DNA from: an uncultured Bacilli bacterium
Lineage (GTDB): Bacteria > Bacillota_I > Bacilli_A > RF39 > UBA660
NCBI GenBank assembly: GCA_934102215.1
Contig: CAKOSH010000001.1
Span: 296,851-360,850, forward strand
Direction of reading: 5' to 3'
DNA length: 64,000 nucleotides
Numbering within the stretch: position 1 is the stretch's first letter; every line of letters starts with the position of its first letter. The translations under genes were made by a program, and so were the position numbers. The notes beneath the pieces are model-generated. The model saw only the letters and a program-made list of their open reading frames with translations. It was not told the DNA's origin and did not search any database. Positions 23,805-33,890 of the stretch are shown piece after piece.

Positions 23805-25366
23805 ATGACAAAATTTAAAAAAAAGACATATATAATATATGTATATCAAAAGAAGAAACTGAAAAATTATTAGATTATGAAAATAATAAAGGACATTTCA
23901 AAAATGAAGACTTAGATAGCCTTTTATCATGTCTTTTTTTATTCGTATCAAAATCTTTAACAAGAAGCACAAAAAAATCAAAACTAATTATAGAAAACGA
24001 TTTCATAAGTAACATAATAAAAATCTATAGAAAATACTTATTCACATCAAAAGAAGACATAAGAACTGTATTAAAAATGTTAAGTGAATATAAGCATAAT
24101 GTAATCGCATTAAAATTAAATGGTGAACTTAATGATAAAGAAACACCACAAAAATACAAGTCATTAGCTGTGTCACAAATTAAAGAAATAAATGATTTCT
24201 TAAGTGAACTTCATTTAAAGGAAAAAATGTATGAAGAACTAAAAGAATTTGATGAGTTCATAGAAGCAAATAAATCTTTAGATATACATAGTTACAATAA
24301 ATTAAGCGATATCTTTAAATATGCAGTTTATCCAATTCCTCAAAGATATGTAGATTTATTTTTTAAAAATACAATTAGTCAAAATAAATTCCTATCAATA
24401 GATGTATTGCAATCCCTAATCGATAGTTTAGCATCTAATTATGCTTATTCAAATGAAACATTTTGTTATTTTAGATTTAGAAATATGTCTAAAAATTCAT
24501 TTGGAACTTATGAAAATAACTTAATTTTAGTTGAAGAATCACATTATAAATCAATAGATTCAAAAGGAAAAATAAATTATAGTGATTTTCTAAATACGAT
24601 ATTTCATGAATTAAGACACTTATATCAAGTAGAAAAAATTACTAAAGTAAAAGCACTTTCATATGAAGAAATTATAATGATGATGGATTATTTAATGTAT
24701 AATGCATTACCTAAAAGATTCTATGAGGATAATTATTACTTTTTATATACTGAACTTGATGCTAGAATACATGGAAGAATGTATGCTGATTGTTATTTAA
24801 CTACTCTAGGAGTAGAAAGCAATTTAAGCAAAGAAAATGATAAAGATATAAGGCAACATAAGATGAGATATAGAAAATTAGATGGCAAATTCTATATAGT
24901 TGATGAATTATTTCAATCAAAAATAGAAGAAGTATATGAAACCGCTTTAGATAATGGAATAGATATATCTAAACGTCATCCTGTTTTAAATTTAATGTAT
25001 GCAAGAGATTTCAAAAGAAGAACTACATTAGAACTATTTAAAATGAGAGATGAATTTATAGAAAGAAGTAAACATCACAAAGGAGAAAATAAAGATAGAT
25101 TAGAAATATTAATTCACAACATAAATGAAATATTATATAAACAAGTTTTATCAGTAGAAGATACAATAAAAGATTATGAAGAATTAGTTAAAGATGACAC
25201 TATTGATAGTGAAGAAAAAAGAAAATACTTAGAAAGCATGTTAAAAGTAATTGAAATAAGAGGTAAGAAAGAAGATATAAATAATATAAAAAAACTTGTT
25301 GATACAATTAAAAAATTAATATCAAAAAGCAAGAAAAAAGAAAAAGCATTATTAAAAAAGCAATAA
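23805..25366 (+). CDS. HExxH metallopeptidase-like protein, frameshifted at an A8 run
   Basis: The promoter-proximal start is the ATG at 23805 (AAGGAAA site, -10 TATAAT at 23779-23784). It reads MTKFKKK into a run of eight A (23817-23824). One extra A would join it to the open frame from 23825 (DIYNICISKEETEKLLDYEN) through to 25366, about 520 residues. Without it, the first ATG in the long frame is 24077 and has no good ribosome binding site. The long frame contains NTIFHELRHLYQ, an HExxH zinc motif, and a Lys-rich helical C terminus. Either the run varies (slippage or phase variation), transcription slips, or the base is missing by assembly error. Confidence 0.7.
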
Positions 25367-25455
25367 AAATAAAAAAATAGTTTAATTATCGTAAAGAAAA
25401 TGTGTATTTAAGTATAAAGATATATAGAATGTGCTATAATTAAATAGGTGAAAAG

Positions 25456-26199
25456 ATGCAAATGTTTATAAAAAACATCAATATTAATTATGAATATTAT
25501 AATAATGATAGTGACACTTCATTAGTGTTTTTGCATGGCTGGGGTCAAAATATTCAAATGATGATGCCTATTGCTAAACCATTTATCAAGAAATATAATG
25601 TTTTAATAGTTGACTTACCAGGTTTTGGAAGTAGTGATGAACCTAAAGAAATATGGAGTATTTATGATTATGCAGATACTATTAATGAAATGTTAGGTGA
25701 ATTAAAAATAAAGAATCCTATATTAATCGGACACTCTTTTGGTGGAAAAATATCTTTAGCTTATGCGACTAAATATAAAACTAGGAAGTTAGTTTTACTT
25801 GCAAGTCCATATAAACAAAATATAACAAAGCCAACATTCAAAATGAAAGTCTATAAAGCAGTAAAGAAAATACCAGGGATTCAAGGACTAGAAAGCTTTG
25901 TTAAAAAACATGTTGGTTCAACAGATTATAGAAATGCTAGTGAAACAATGAGAAAAATATTAGTAAATCATGTTAACCTAGATTTAACTGAAGAAGCCAA
26001 GAAAATAAAATGTCCAACATTATTAATCTGGGGAACAAATGATGAAGCAGTATCAATAAATGATGCAGTAGAACTTGAAAAAATAATACCTAATTGTGGA
26101 CTAGTTAAGTATGAAGGATGTACTCATTATGCATATTTAGAAAATCTAGCACAAACAATTAGAGTACTTAATAATTTTATAGGGAGTGATAAAGAATGA
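25456..26199 (+). CDS. alpha/beta-fold hydrolase
   Basis: 247 residues with the α/β-hydrolase landmarks FLHGWGQN (oxyanion region), the nucleophile elbow GHSFGGK (Ser near 98), LLIWGTNDEAV with the acid Asp, and GCTHYAYLE with the catalytic His. AGGTG precedes the start. It overlaps the murF-like gene by 4 bases (ATGA), so it belongs to a cell-wall operon; substrate unknown. Confidence 0.88.
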   Translation: MQMFIKNININYEYYNNDSDTSLVFLHGWGQNIQMMMPIAKPFIKKYNVLIVDLPGFGSSDEPKEIWSIYDYADTINEMLGELKIKNPILIGHSFGGKISLAYATKYKTRKLVLLASPYKQNITKPTFKMKVYKAVKKIPGIQGLESFVKKHVGSTDYRNASETMRKILVNHVNLDLTEEAKKIKCPTLLIWGTNDEAVSINDAVELEKIIPNCGLVKYEGCTHYAYLENLAQTIRVLNNFIGSDKE

Positions 26200-27785
26200 A
26201 AATATACTTTTTATTATCATTAATACCTTATTTTTGGTATGTGATATATAAAGCAAGAAAATCAATGCATATGTTACAACAAAATTGGTATAATGATGGA
26301 AATAGATATTTCAAATGGATACTAGATAATGCTAAAAAAGTATTCATAACATATGATTTATTATTTATACTTTTTCTACTATTAAAAAAAGTAACATATA
26401 ATAAAAGTTTAATAATATTTGGAGTATTCTATATAATAGTGTATTTCTTATATAAATCTAAAATTAAGAAAGAACAATCAAAAAAACCACTTGTTATAAC
26501 TGCTAGAATTAAAAGACTTTATGTGACAATGTTATTATTATATATAATTACTATATTACCAATGTATTTATGTTTTAATTCATGTGAACTTTATAAATAT
26601 TATACATACATTGGATTAATTGTATATTTGAATCCATTCTTTGTCTTATTAGCAAACATAATAAATAAACCAGTTGAAAAACTAGTATATCTTCATTATA
26701 AAAGACAAGCACAAAATAAACTTTATAGTATGAAAGATATAAAGAAAATAGGTATAACAGGAAGTTATGGTAAAACAAGTACTAAGAACTTCTTAAATGA
26801 TATATTAAGTGTTAAATATAATTCATTCGCAACACCTAAAAGTTTTAATACAATGTATGGTCTTATAAATGCAATAAATAATTATATGGATAAATTTAGT
26901 GAAGTATTTGTTGCTGAAATGGGTGCATTCTATAGAGGAGAAATTAAAGAAAAAGCTAACTTTATTAAACCTAAATATGGAATACTTACAACTATTGGAA
27001 CAGCTCACTTAGAAAGCTTTGGTAGTAGAGAGAACATTCAAAAAGCAAAATTTGAACTTATAGATTCACTTCCTGATGATGGAGTTGCAGTACTTAATAT
27101 GGATGATCCATATCAAACAAGTTATAAAATAAAAAGTAAATGTAAAGTAATATGGGTATCAACAAAAGATAAGAAAGCAGACGTGTATGCTGAAAATATA
27201 AAATTATCTGGAAAAGGTACTGAATTTACTTGTGTATTTAAAAAGTCAAAAGAAAAATATACATTTGAAACTAAATTACTTGGTAATGCTAATGTGTATA
27301 ATGTACTACAAGCTATTGCAATGTCTTATGAACTTGGTCTTACATTTGAACAAATCGCTATAGGTGTAAGAAGAATTAAACCTATTGAACATAGACTTGA
27401 ACTTAAGAAGATAGGTAACATTTATATAATAGATGATGCTTATAATTCAAATCCAGTTGGTTCTAAAATGGCTGTTGATGTTCTTAAAATGATGGATGGT
27501 AAAAAGATAATAGTAACACCAGGCATGATAGAATTAGGAGAAGAACAATATAATCTTAATTATGAATTTGGTCGTCAAATCGCAAGTTCAGCAGATGAAG
27601 TCATCTTAGTTGGAAAAGAACAAACAAAACCAATATATGATGGTCTTAAGAAAGAAAAATATAATGAAAAAAATATACATATATTAAATGATGTCAAAGA
27701 AGCATTTCCACTTATGAAAAAGTTATCTGGAAAAGAAACTTATGTATTACTTGAAAATGATTTACCTGACATATTTAATGAATAG
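26196..27785 (+). CDS. murF: MurF-like UDP-MurNAc-tripeptide:D-Ala-D-Ala ligase
   Basis: 529 residues. Three or four N-terminal membrane helices (residues 1-165) precede a Mur ligase core with ATP loop GITGSYGKTSTKNFL, the FNTMYGLINAINN segment, VFVAEMGAFYRGEI, and IDDAYNSNPVGSK in the C-terminal domain. It joins D-Ala-D-Ala to the peptidoglycan precursor. Next to ddl, which makes that dipeptide, the assignment is well supported. The membrane extension is not found in classical MurF and places the ligase at the membrane. Confidence 0.88.
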   Translation: MKIYFLLSLIPYFWYVIYKARKSMHMLQQNWYNDGNRYFKWILDNAKKVFITYDLLFILFLLLKKVTYNKSLIIFGVFYIIVYFLYKSKIKKEQSKKPLVITARIKRLYVTMLLLYIITILPMYLCFNSCELYKYYTYIGLIVYLNPFFVLLANIINKPVEKLVYLHYKRQAQNKLYSMKDIKKIGITGSYGKTSTKNFLNDILSVKYNSFATPKSFNTMYGLINAINNYMDKFSEVFVAEMGAFYRGEIKEKANFIKPKYGILTTIGTAHLESFGSRENIQKAKFELIDSLPDDGVAVLNMDDPYQTSYKIKSKCKVIWVSTKDKKADVYAENIKLSGKGTEFTCVFKKSKEKYTFETKLLGNANVYNVLQAIAMSYELGLTFEQIAIGVRRIKPIEHRLELKKIGNIYIIDDAYNSNPVGSKMAVDVLKMMDGKKIIVTPGMIELGEEQYNLNYEFGRQIASSADEVILVGKEQTKPIYDGLKKEKYNEKNIHILNDVKEAFPLMKKLSGKETYVLLENDLPDIFNE

Positions 27786-27796
27786 GAGAGTGCAGT

Positions 27797-28990
27797 ATGA
27801 AAATCAAAATAGGTGTTATTTATGGTGGAGAAACAGTAGAGCATGAAGTAAGTGTTATTTCTGCATTACAAGCTATGAATAATTTAAATGAAGATAAGTA
27901 TGATATAGTACCAATTTATATATCTAAAGATAGAACATGGTATACAGGACATATGTTAAGAGATATTGAATTCTATAAAGAATTTGAAGATGAAAAAAAG
28001 TATGCAACTAAAGTAATGCTATATAAGAAGGGTAAAACATTCTTATTACAAAGAACAACAGGACTTTTTAGAAAAGATATTACTGATTTAGATGTTATTT
28101 TACCAGTAGTGCATGGTAATAATGTTGAAGATGGTTCACTTGCTGGACTTCTTGATTCAATAGGTATTCCATATGTTGGTTCTCATGTATTAGGTGGGGC
28201 TCTTGGTCAAGATAAAGTTGTTATGAAACAAGTTATGGAAAGTGTAAATTTACCAATAGTACCTTATACTTGGTTTTATGATAGTGAATACTTAGATAAT
28301 AAAGAAAATATATTAAAAGAAATAAAGAAGATAGGTTATCCAGTTATAGTAAAACCTGCTACTCTTGGTAGTAGTATTGGTATAGAGGTTGCTAAAAATG
28401 AAAAAGATATTGAGTCAAAAATTGAAGATGCAATGGAATATGATACTAAAATAGTAGTTGAAAAAGTTATTGAAAGCTTAACTGAAGTAAACGCTAGTGT
28501 ACTTGGAAATTATGAATATCAAAAAGTAAGTCCACTTGAAGAAGTAATGGGAGAAGATGAAATATTATCTTTTGCTGATAAATACTTAGGTAATGCTAAA
28601 TCAAAAGGAACAGCATCAAAAGGAATGGCTAGTACAAGTAGAATAGTACCAGCAAGAATACCAGAAAAACTTACTAAAGAAATACAAGATACAGCAAAAC
28701 AAGTATTCAAAGTATTAAATTTAAGCGGAGTATGTAGAGTAGACTTCCTTATTGATAATAAAGAAAATAAATTCTATGTAAACGAACCAAATACATGTCC
28801 AGGTAGTTTATCATTCTACTTATGGAAAGAAGCAGGTATGAAATATAGTGAATTACTAGATGAAATGATATCTATTGCTATAAAAGAATATAAACATAAA
28901 AATCAAAAAACAATGTCATTTAAGAGTAGTATATTTGATGGATTTAATGGTTCAAAAGGACTTAAAGGTATGAAAGGACTAAAGAATTAA
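27797..28990 (+). CDS. ddl: D-alanine--D-alanine ligase
   Basis: 397 residues. Motifs include YGGETVEHEVSVISA near the start, LPVVHGNNVEDGSLAGLL, the ATP-grasp segment KPATLGSSIGIEV, and NEPNTCPGSLSFYLW at the metal site. It makes the D-Ala-D-Ala dipeptide that MurF adds to the wall precursor. The last 30 or so residues (GFNGSKGLKGMKGLKN) are a Gly/Lys-rich tail beyond the usual end of the enzyme. AGGAGAG precedes the start, 11 bases after murF. Confidence 0.95.
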   Translation: MKIKIGVIYGGETVEHEVSVISALQAMNNLNEDKYDIVPIYISKDRTWYTGHMLRDIEFYKEFEDEKKYATKVMLYKKGKTFLLQRTTGLFRKDITDLDVILPVVHGNNVEDGSLAGLLDSIGIPYVGSHVLGGALGQDKVVMKQVMESVNLPIVPYTWFYDSEYLDNKENILKEIKKIGYPVIVKPATLGSSIGIEVAKNEKDIESKIEDAMEYDTKIVVEKVIESLTEVNASVLGNYEYQKVSPLEEVMGEDEILSFADKYLGNAKSKGTASKGMASTSRIVPARIPEKLTKEIQDTAKQVFKVLNLSGVCRVDFLIDNKENKFYVNEPNTCPGSLSFYLWKEAGMKYSELLDEMISIAIKEYKHKNQKTMSFKSSIFDGFNGSKGLKGMKGLKN

Positions 28991-28995
28991 TAAAA

Positions 28996-29036
28996 AATAG
29001 AGAACTAGTTAAATAAAAATTAGTTCTATTTTTTTA
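28996..29036 (+). terminator. terminator of the hydrolase-murF-ddl operon
   Basis: AGAACTA (29001-29007) pairs with TAGTTCT (29021-29027), extended by flanking A/T pairs, followed by T7. Confidence 0.8.
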
Positions 29037-29120
29037 CTCAACTTACGCTCTAGATAACTAAACTTCAAAATTATAGTATTTCAAAAAAATACTTGTATAA
29101 TGTAAAATGAGGTGAAAAGT

Positions 29121-29585
29121 ATGAATAAAAAGATAATAATAATCACAATAGTATTAACAATATTAATAATTGTACCAGCAATAATACTAAATTTAAAACA
29201 TGAAAAGTTTTATATTAATGATAAATATTATAATAATGGAGAATTCATAAAGATAACTTCTAATGATTTAAATAATTTAATAAATTCAAAAGATAGTTTC
29301 TTACTTTATACATATAATGATTATTGTAGTCTTAAAATACCATGTGATGATATATTTAGAAGTGTAATGAATAAATATAAAATAGATATGTATTCTATAA
29401 GATATGAAGAATTTGAAAAAACTGATTACATAAATAAAGTAAAATATGCTCCATCAGTAATTATAGTTAAGAATGGTAAAATTATTACATATTTAGATGC
29501 TAATAAAAAAGAAGACCTTGATAGATATCAAGATACTTCATCTTTTGAAAGTTGGTTAGATAAGTATATCTATTTAAGTAAGTAG
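29121..29585 (+). CDS. membrane-anchored thioredoxin-fold protein
   Basis: 154 residues with an N-terminal membrane helix (KIIIITIVLTILIIVPAIIL) and a thioredoxin-like domain: FLLYTYNDYCSLKIPCDDIF, then YAPSVIIVKNGKIITYLDA with the cis-Pro region. The two Cys are separated by five residues rather than the CxxC of active thioredoxins, so classical disulfide exchange is doubtful. The ATG at 29121 follows GAGGTGA. It converges with murI. Confidence 0.65.
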   Translation: MNKKIIIITIVLTILIIVPAIILNLKHEKFYINDKYYNNGEFIKITSNDLNNLINSKDSFLLYTYNDYCSLKIPCDDIFRSVMNKYKIDMYSIRYEEFEKTDYINKVKYAPSVIIVKNGKIITYLDANKKEDLDRYQDTSSFESWLDKYIYLSK

Positions 29586-29595
29586 GTGTACTTTT

Positions 29596-30306
29596 TTATT
29601 TGTTATAAATTATTTCTTCACTACCTTTTTCTGTTTTATTATTTAAGAGATTCATACTTTCAAGAACTCTTTTAACTTGATTAGAAACACCTTTATTTCC
29701 ATCAATTAGTTTAGCATTTGGAAATAGTTTTTGTATATTCTTTTTAGCATAAGGATAATGTGTACATCCAAGAACTATTGAGTCAATTCCTTTATTATAA
29801 TAACTATGAAGTAAATTATGAAGAACTCTATTAATATCTTTTTCTGTACCAAATTCTATAGTATCAGCAAGTCCTTTACAAGGAAGAAGTTTAATCTTTT
29901 GTCCTTTTCTTTTATAATTTTTAACTAGTTCATGTGTTCTTTCTGCTTTAATAGTGCCTGGTGTTGCCATAACAAGAGTATTCTTATAATTATTATCACA
30001 AGCAACTTTAATCGCAGGTTCAGTTCCAACAAAAGGTATATCAGGATACATCATTCTTAGTCTTTTAATACATCTAGTAGTCGCAGTATTACAAGCAATA
30101 ACAATAATTTTAACATCTCTACTTATTAAATAATCTACAATATTAGTGACTATCTTCATAAGTTCAGCATCACTTTTTTCACCATAAGGATTATTTTTAG
30201 AATCAGCATAATAAATATAATCTTCATTAGGTAAAAGTTTCTTTAACTCTTTTAATATAGTAAGCCCACCAATACCAGAATCAAACATACCAATTTTTTT
30301 ATCCAT
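29596..30306 (-). CDS. murI: glutamate racemase
   Basis: 236 residues from MDKKIGMFDSGIGGLTIL. It supplies D-glutamate for peptidoglycan. The two catalytic Cys are in VIACNTATT and VLGCTHYP, and the family signature YYADSKNNPYGEKS is present. The ATG at 30306 follows GAGATGA; a longer in-frame start at 30336 adds residues without homology. Full length for the family. Confidence 0.96.
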   Translation of the reverse strand: MDKKIGMFDSGIGGLTILKELKKLLPNEDYIYYADSKNNPYGEKSDAELMKIVTNIVDYLISRDVKIIVIACNTATTRCIKRLRMMYPDIPFVGTEPAIKVACDNNYKNTLVMATPGTIKAERTHELVKNYKRKGQKIKLLPCKGLADTIEFGTEKDINRVLHNLLHSYYNKGIDSIVLGCTHYPYAKKNIQKLFPNAKLIDGNKGVSNQVKRVLESMNLLNNKTEKGSEEIIYNK

Positions 30307-30417
30307 ATAAATCATCTCTTGTAAATATTTTATCAAAAAATATATTATATTTAAATATTATTAATAGAAATATGATATAATACACGTAAAGAAATAATAA
30401 AATTAATGAGGAGAAAT

Positions 30418-30936
30418 ATGGAAAGTATAATAAATTCAATAATAAAATTATTTAGTGGTTTAACAGCATTAAAATTTGGTAAGGAACTAGTGGTATTCAT
30501 TATATCTATTTTACCAATATTAGAATTAAGAGGTGGTCTTATCGCAGCATCACTTCTAAATGTAAGTCCACTAACAGGATACATTGTATCAATAATAGGT
30601 AACACACTACCTGTACCATTTATCTTACTATTTATAAATAAGATACTAGACTGTATGGGAAAATCTAAAATAAAATGGATGAATAAATTATCAAAATGGT
30701 TAGATAAAAAAGCAAGAAAACATAAAGATTCAATAGAAAAATATGGATACTTAGGACTTACTTTATTTGTAGGTGTGCCACTTCCAGGAACAGGAGCATG
30801 GACAGGATGTTTAGCTGCTTCAGTATTAAATATGGATAAAAAGAAATCATTTATATCAATAATGCTTGGTATAATAATGGCTAGTATAATAATGATGTTA
30901 ATATCATATGGACTTTTAAAAAGAATAGTAGGTTAA
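30418..30936 (+). CDS. small multidrug-export (Sm_multidrug_ex) family membrane protein
   Basis: 172 residues with about four helices. Conserved ILPILELRGGLIAASLL near the start and FVGVPLPGTGAWTGCLAASV mid-protein identify the family PF06695. Despite its name, transport activity of the family is poorly established. GAGGAG places the start at ATG 30418. It is followed after 2 bases by the DUF3267-like gene. Confidence 0.85.
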   Translation: MESIINSIIKLFSGLTALKFGKELVVFIISILPILELRGGLIAASLLNVSPLTGYIVSIIGNTLPVPFILLFINKILDCMGKSKIKWMNKLSKWLDKKARKHKDSIEKYGYLGLTLFVGVPLPGTGAWTGCLAASVLNMDKKKSFISIMLGIIMASIIMMLISYGLLKRIVG

Positions 30937-30938
30937 AC

Positions 30939-31616
30939 ATGAAAAAGCAAGAATTAAAATATTATAAATATAAACTAAAACTAGGAGTAGGTAACTTCTT
31001 CGCTGCATTAATAATGATAATACTTTTATCATTACTATATTTTACTTTTGATGACTATTACTTTAATTTTGGATATAAAAAAATATTAATAATGATAGGT
31101 TACTTCATACTACACGAATTACTTCACTATATAGGCTATCTAATAAATAAAAATGTTAAAAATAAAGACTTATGTTTAGGAATGTGTCTTGAAAAAGGAG
31201 TAATGTATTGTAGGTGTACAAATGAAATAAATAGAACTGCTGTTATGATATCACTTCTTACCCCATTTACAGTAATAGGTATTATCACATTAATAATAAG
31301 TTATATATTTGATATGCCATTTTTAGCATTCTTATCAGTGTCAAATATGGCAGGTTCTTACTTTGATATACTTATGTTTGTACAAATGTTAAAGATGCCA
31401 AAAGATATAAAATTTGCTGAATATGATGAATGTGATGCATATTATATAATAAGTAATAAAGATTTAACTAACATTAAAACAAAAGGAATTTCTTTAGTAA
31501 AGACAGACATATTTAATAAAAATAAACTAAAATCTAAAAATAATAAAAAGATAGAAATATCAGTATTTAGTATAATAATACTTATCGTATTGGTAGCATT
31601 ATATTTTATAATTTAA
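30939..31616 (+). CDS. DUF3267-like membrane zincin
   Basis: 225 residues with four to five membrane helices and YFILHELLHYIGYLI, an HExxH motif inside a helix as in DUF3267 putative intramembrane metalloproteases. Further conserved-looking segments are GMCLEKGVMYCRCTNEINR and the NMAGSYFDILMF region, which could supply the third zinc ligand (Asp). It is 2 bases from the preceding gene and probably cotranscribed. Confidence 0.75.
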   Translation: MKKQELKYYKYKLKLGVGNFFAALIMIILLSLLYFTFDDYYFNFGYKKILIMIGYFILHELLHYIGYLINKNVKNKDLCLGMCLEKGVMYCRCTNEINRTAVMISLLTPFTVIGIITLIISYIFDMPFLAFLSVSNMAGSYFDILMFVQMLKMPKDIKFAEYDECDAYYIISNKDLTNIKTKGISLVKTDIFNKNKLKSKNNKKIEISVFSIIILIVLVALYFII

Positions 31617-31657
31617 AATAATAAGAAAGTATGATATAATTTTCTTGGTGAAGAAGT

Positions 31658-32377
31658 ATGAATATACAAGCAATATTTATAACATTGTTATCAGGACTTT
31701 CTTTTTTTATAGGTTATTTGATAACAAAATTAATTAAAGATGAAAAAAAGTTAATAACATTTTCAGTAGGATTTTCTTTTACTATAATATTAGGTCTTAT
31801 ATTTACTGACCTTTTACCAGAATGTTTAGAATTTACAAATAATAAACTTATCATATTAGGATTTGTTATATTAGGTATCCTTTTATTAAAAGTATTAGAC
31901 TTATTTATACCAGATCATGAACATGAACATACTAAAAAGAAAGATCATATGGAACATATAGGTCTTATATCAACACTAGCATTATTCATACATAATGTAA
32001 TAGAAGGAACAGCTATATATACAGCCACTCTTTCATCAATCAGTATAGGACTATTCACATCTCTTGGAGTATCATTTCATAACATACCACTTGGTATACA
32101 AATATCATCTTTAGTAAAAAATAAAAAAGAGAAATTAACACTACTTACAATATTATCATTATCAAGTATATTAGGTGTTATTATATTAAAACTATTCAAA
32201 ATTACACTCACTTCTTACATTTCAGGTATATTAATTAGTATAACTTTAGGTATGCTTATATATATAGCATTCTTTGAACTTCTTTGTGAAGTAAAAGAAA
32301 ATATAAAAAAGAAAGAATTATTAATTGGAATAATTACTGGTATAGTATTAATAATAGTAAGTCATTTATTTCATTAA
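31658..32377 (+). CDS. ZIP-family divalent metal transporter
   Basis: 239 residues, seven to eight helices. A His-rich loop (PDHEHEHTKKKDHMEH) sits between helices 3 and 4. The metal path motifs HNVIEGTAIY and HNIPLGIQISS are in helices 4 and 5. Predicted to import zinc or other divalent cations. -10-like TATAAT lies about 20 bases upstream and the ATG follows GGTGAAG. Confidence 0.92.
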   Translation: MNIQAIFITLLSGLSFFIGYLITKLIKDEKKLITFSVGFSFTIILGLIFTDLLPECLEFTNNKLIILGFVILGILLLKVLDLFIPDHEHEHTKKKDHMEHIGLISTLALFIHNVIEGTAIYTATLSSISIGLFTSLGVSFHNIPLGIQISSLVKNKKEKLTLLTILSLSSILGVIILKLFKITLTSYISGILISITLGMLIYIAFFELLCEVKENIKKKELLIGIITGIVLIIVSHLFH

Positions 32378-32387
32378 AAGGTAGAAT

Positions 32388-33026
32388 ATGAAAAAGAGAA
32401 AATTAGATATATTATATGAAGATAAACATTTAATAATAGTGAATAAAAATGGTAATATGCCAACTATTAAAAGTGATAACTATAAAGATAATTTATATAG
32501 TGAAGTATTTGATTATTTACATAAAAAGAATCAAAAAGTATTTGTAGTTCATAGACTTGATAAAGATACTAGTGGGATAGTAGTATTCGCAAAAAGTGAA
32601 AGAGTAAAAGAATCACTGCAAAATACCTGGGATTACACAGAAAGAAATTATATCGCAGTAGTACATGGTATCACTAAAGATAAAGATACTATAAAATCTT
32701 ATCTAAAAGAAACAAAAACACTTTATACTTATAGTACTAATGATAAAAGCGGTAAATATGCTGAAACAAGTTATGTGAGAGTTAAATCAAATAAACAATA
32801 CTCATTACTTAAAATAAATATTAAGACAGGTAGAAAAAATCAAATAAGAGTACATATGAAAGATAATAATACACCAATATTAGGTGATAGAAAATATGGT
32901 AAAAAAGATGGCTATAGAAAAATGATGTTACTCGCAAATGAAATAAAATTTATACATCCAATTACTAAAGAAATAATTCATATTGATTTAAAAATACCTA
33001 ATGAATATAGCAAAATTGTAGAATAA
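32388..33026 (+). CDS. RluA-family pseudouridine synthase
   Basis: 212 residues containing the active-site motif HRLDKDTSGIVVFAK (catalytic Asp) and GRKNQIRVHM with DRKYG downstream. Isomerises uridine in rRNA or tRNA. It lacks an S4 domain, like RluA/TruC types, so the exact target is unclear. AAAGGTAG precedes the start, 10 bases after the ZIP gene. Confidence 0.92.
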   Translation: MKKRKLDILYEDKHLIIVNKNGNMPTIKSDNYKDNLYSEVFDYLHKKNQKVFVVHRLDKDTSGIVVFAKSERVKESLQNTWDYTERNYIAVVHGITKDKDTIKSYLKETKTLYTYSTNDKSGKYAETSYVRVKSNKQYSLLKINIKTGRKNQIRVHMKDNNTPILGDRKYGKKDGYRKMMLLANEIKFIHPITKEIIHIDLKIPNEYSKIVE

Positions 33027-33027
33027 A

Positions 33028-33058
33028 AGTTAGAAATCTAGTTTCTAACTTCTTTTTT
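33028..33058. terminator. hairpin between rluA-type gene and sortase gene
   Basis: AAGTTAGAAA, TCTAG and TTTCTAACTT form a 10-bp stem followed by C then T6. It serves the plus-strand gene and overlaps the last codons of the convergent sortase gene. Confidence 0.8.
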
Positions 33059-33853
33059 AATTAGTTTTGCATGTAATACAACTTTTTCATCACCAGCACG
33101 ACATGTAGATAATGTAAGAATAGTATCATTAATATCAACACTTGCATCAAATTTAAGTTTACTTCTTTTACTAATGGTATCAATAAAAGTCTTAAATTCA
33201 TCATCATCTCTAAAGTCAGTAGTTATATAATAATTCTCTGTTTTAATATGATAAACACTAAATACTTGCCATAAAGTGTTTTCTTTTTCAGTAGATAATT
33301 TAATAATATGATTATCAGTATTTTTATACCAATTATTACTAAGTATATTTTTAAGTGAACCAAACATAGTTTTATCAAGTCTTGAATGAGCATAAATAAT
33401 ATTATTCTTTCCTAAATCATTAATATCATTTCTATAATCAAGAAATACCCATCCAGCTTCATTTTTCTTTTTAGTAAAAGAATGATTTAAATAATAAGCA
33501 TTATCATTAGATTGAACAAATGGATAATTAATATTAGTACCATTTACTTGAATCCAACCTTTAGTATCACTATTTTGCTTAATTAATTCAGTAAAGTCAA
33601 CATTAATCATATTCATCTTTATATAACTCCAATAAATACTTTCTTTCTTTTGCGATTCAGGATTAACATTTTCACCTTCAGTTACTTCTTCAACACTAAC
33701 TGTCTTATATATTGATTCTACTTCTTTTTCAGTTTCATCATTATCTTTTTTCCAATTTCTAATATTAAGAAGAGAATATACAAAAACACTAGCACTTAAA
33801 ACTAGCAATATAGATAATACTACATTAGTTTTATTGATTTTCTTTTTCTTCAT
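33038..33853 (-). CDS. srtB: class B sortase
   Basis: 271 residues. An N-terminal anchor helix (VVLSILLVLSASVFVYSLL) precedes the sortase domain: TKGWIQVNGTNINYPFVQ, the catalytic His in IIYAHSRLDKTMFGSL, and catalytic Cys in LTLSTCRAGDEKV with Arg nearby. It would attach surface proteins or pilins to peptidoglycan. It lies 37 bases after the PBP gene and is probably cotranscribed. No clear class B sorting substrate is visible in the window. Start at 33853; an upstream ATG adds five residues. Confidence 0.9.
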   Translation of the reverse strand: MKKKKINKTNVVLSILLVLSASVFVYSLLNIRNWKKDNDETEKEVESIYKTVSVEEVTEGENVNPESQKKESIYWSYIKMNMINVDFTELIKQNSDTKGWIQVNGTNINYPFVQSNDNAYYLNHSFTKKKNEAGWVFLDYRNDINDLGKNNIIYAHSRLDKTMFGSLKNILSNNWYKNTDNHIIKLSTEKENTLWQVFSVYHIKTENYYITTDFRDDDEFKTFIDTISKRSKLKFDASVDINDTILTLSTCRAGDEKVVLHAKLIKKEVRN

Positions 33854-33890
33854 ACTAAAATTATACAATATAAAAAGAAGAAAATAAATA

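Noticed and set aside
33038..33853. LPxTG or NPxTN sorting substrate for the sortase
   Set aside because: The surface proteins in the window lack a C-terminal motif plus membrane helix and charged tail. The NNPYT near 16970 is at the very end without a membrane segment.
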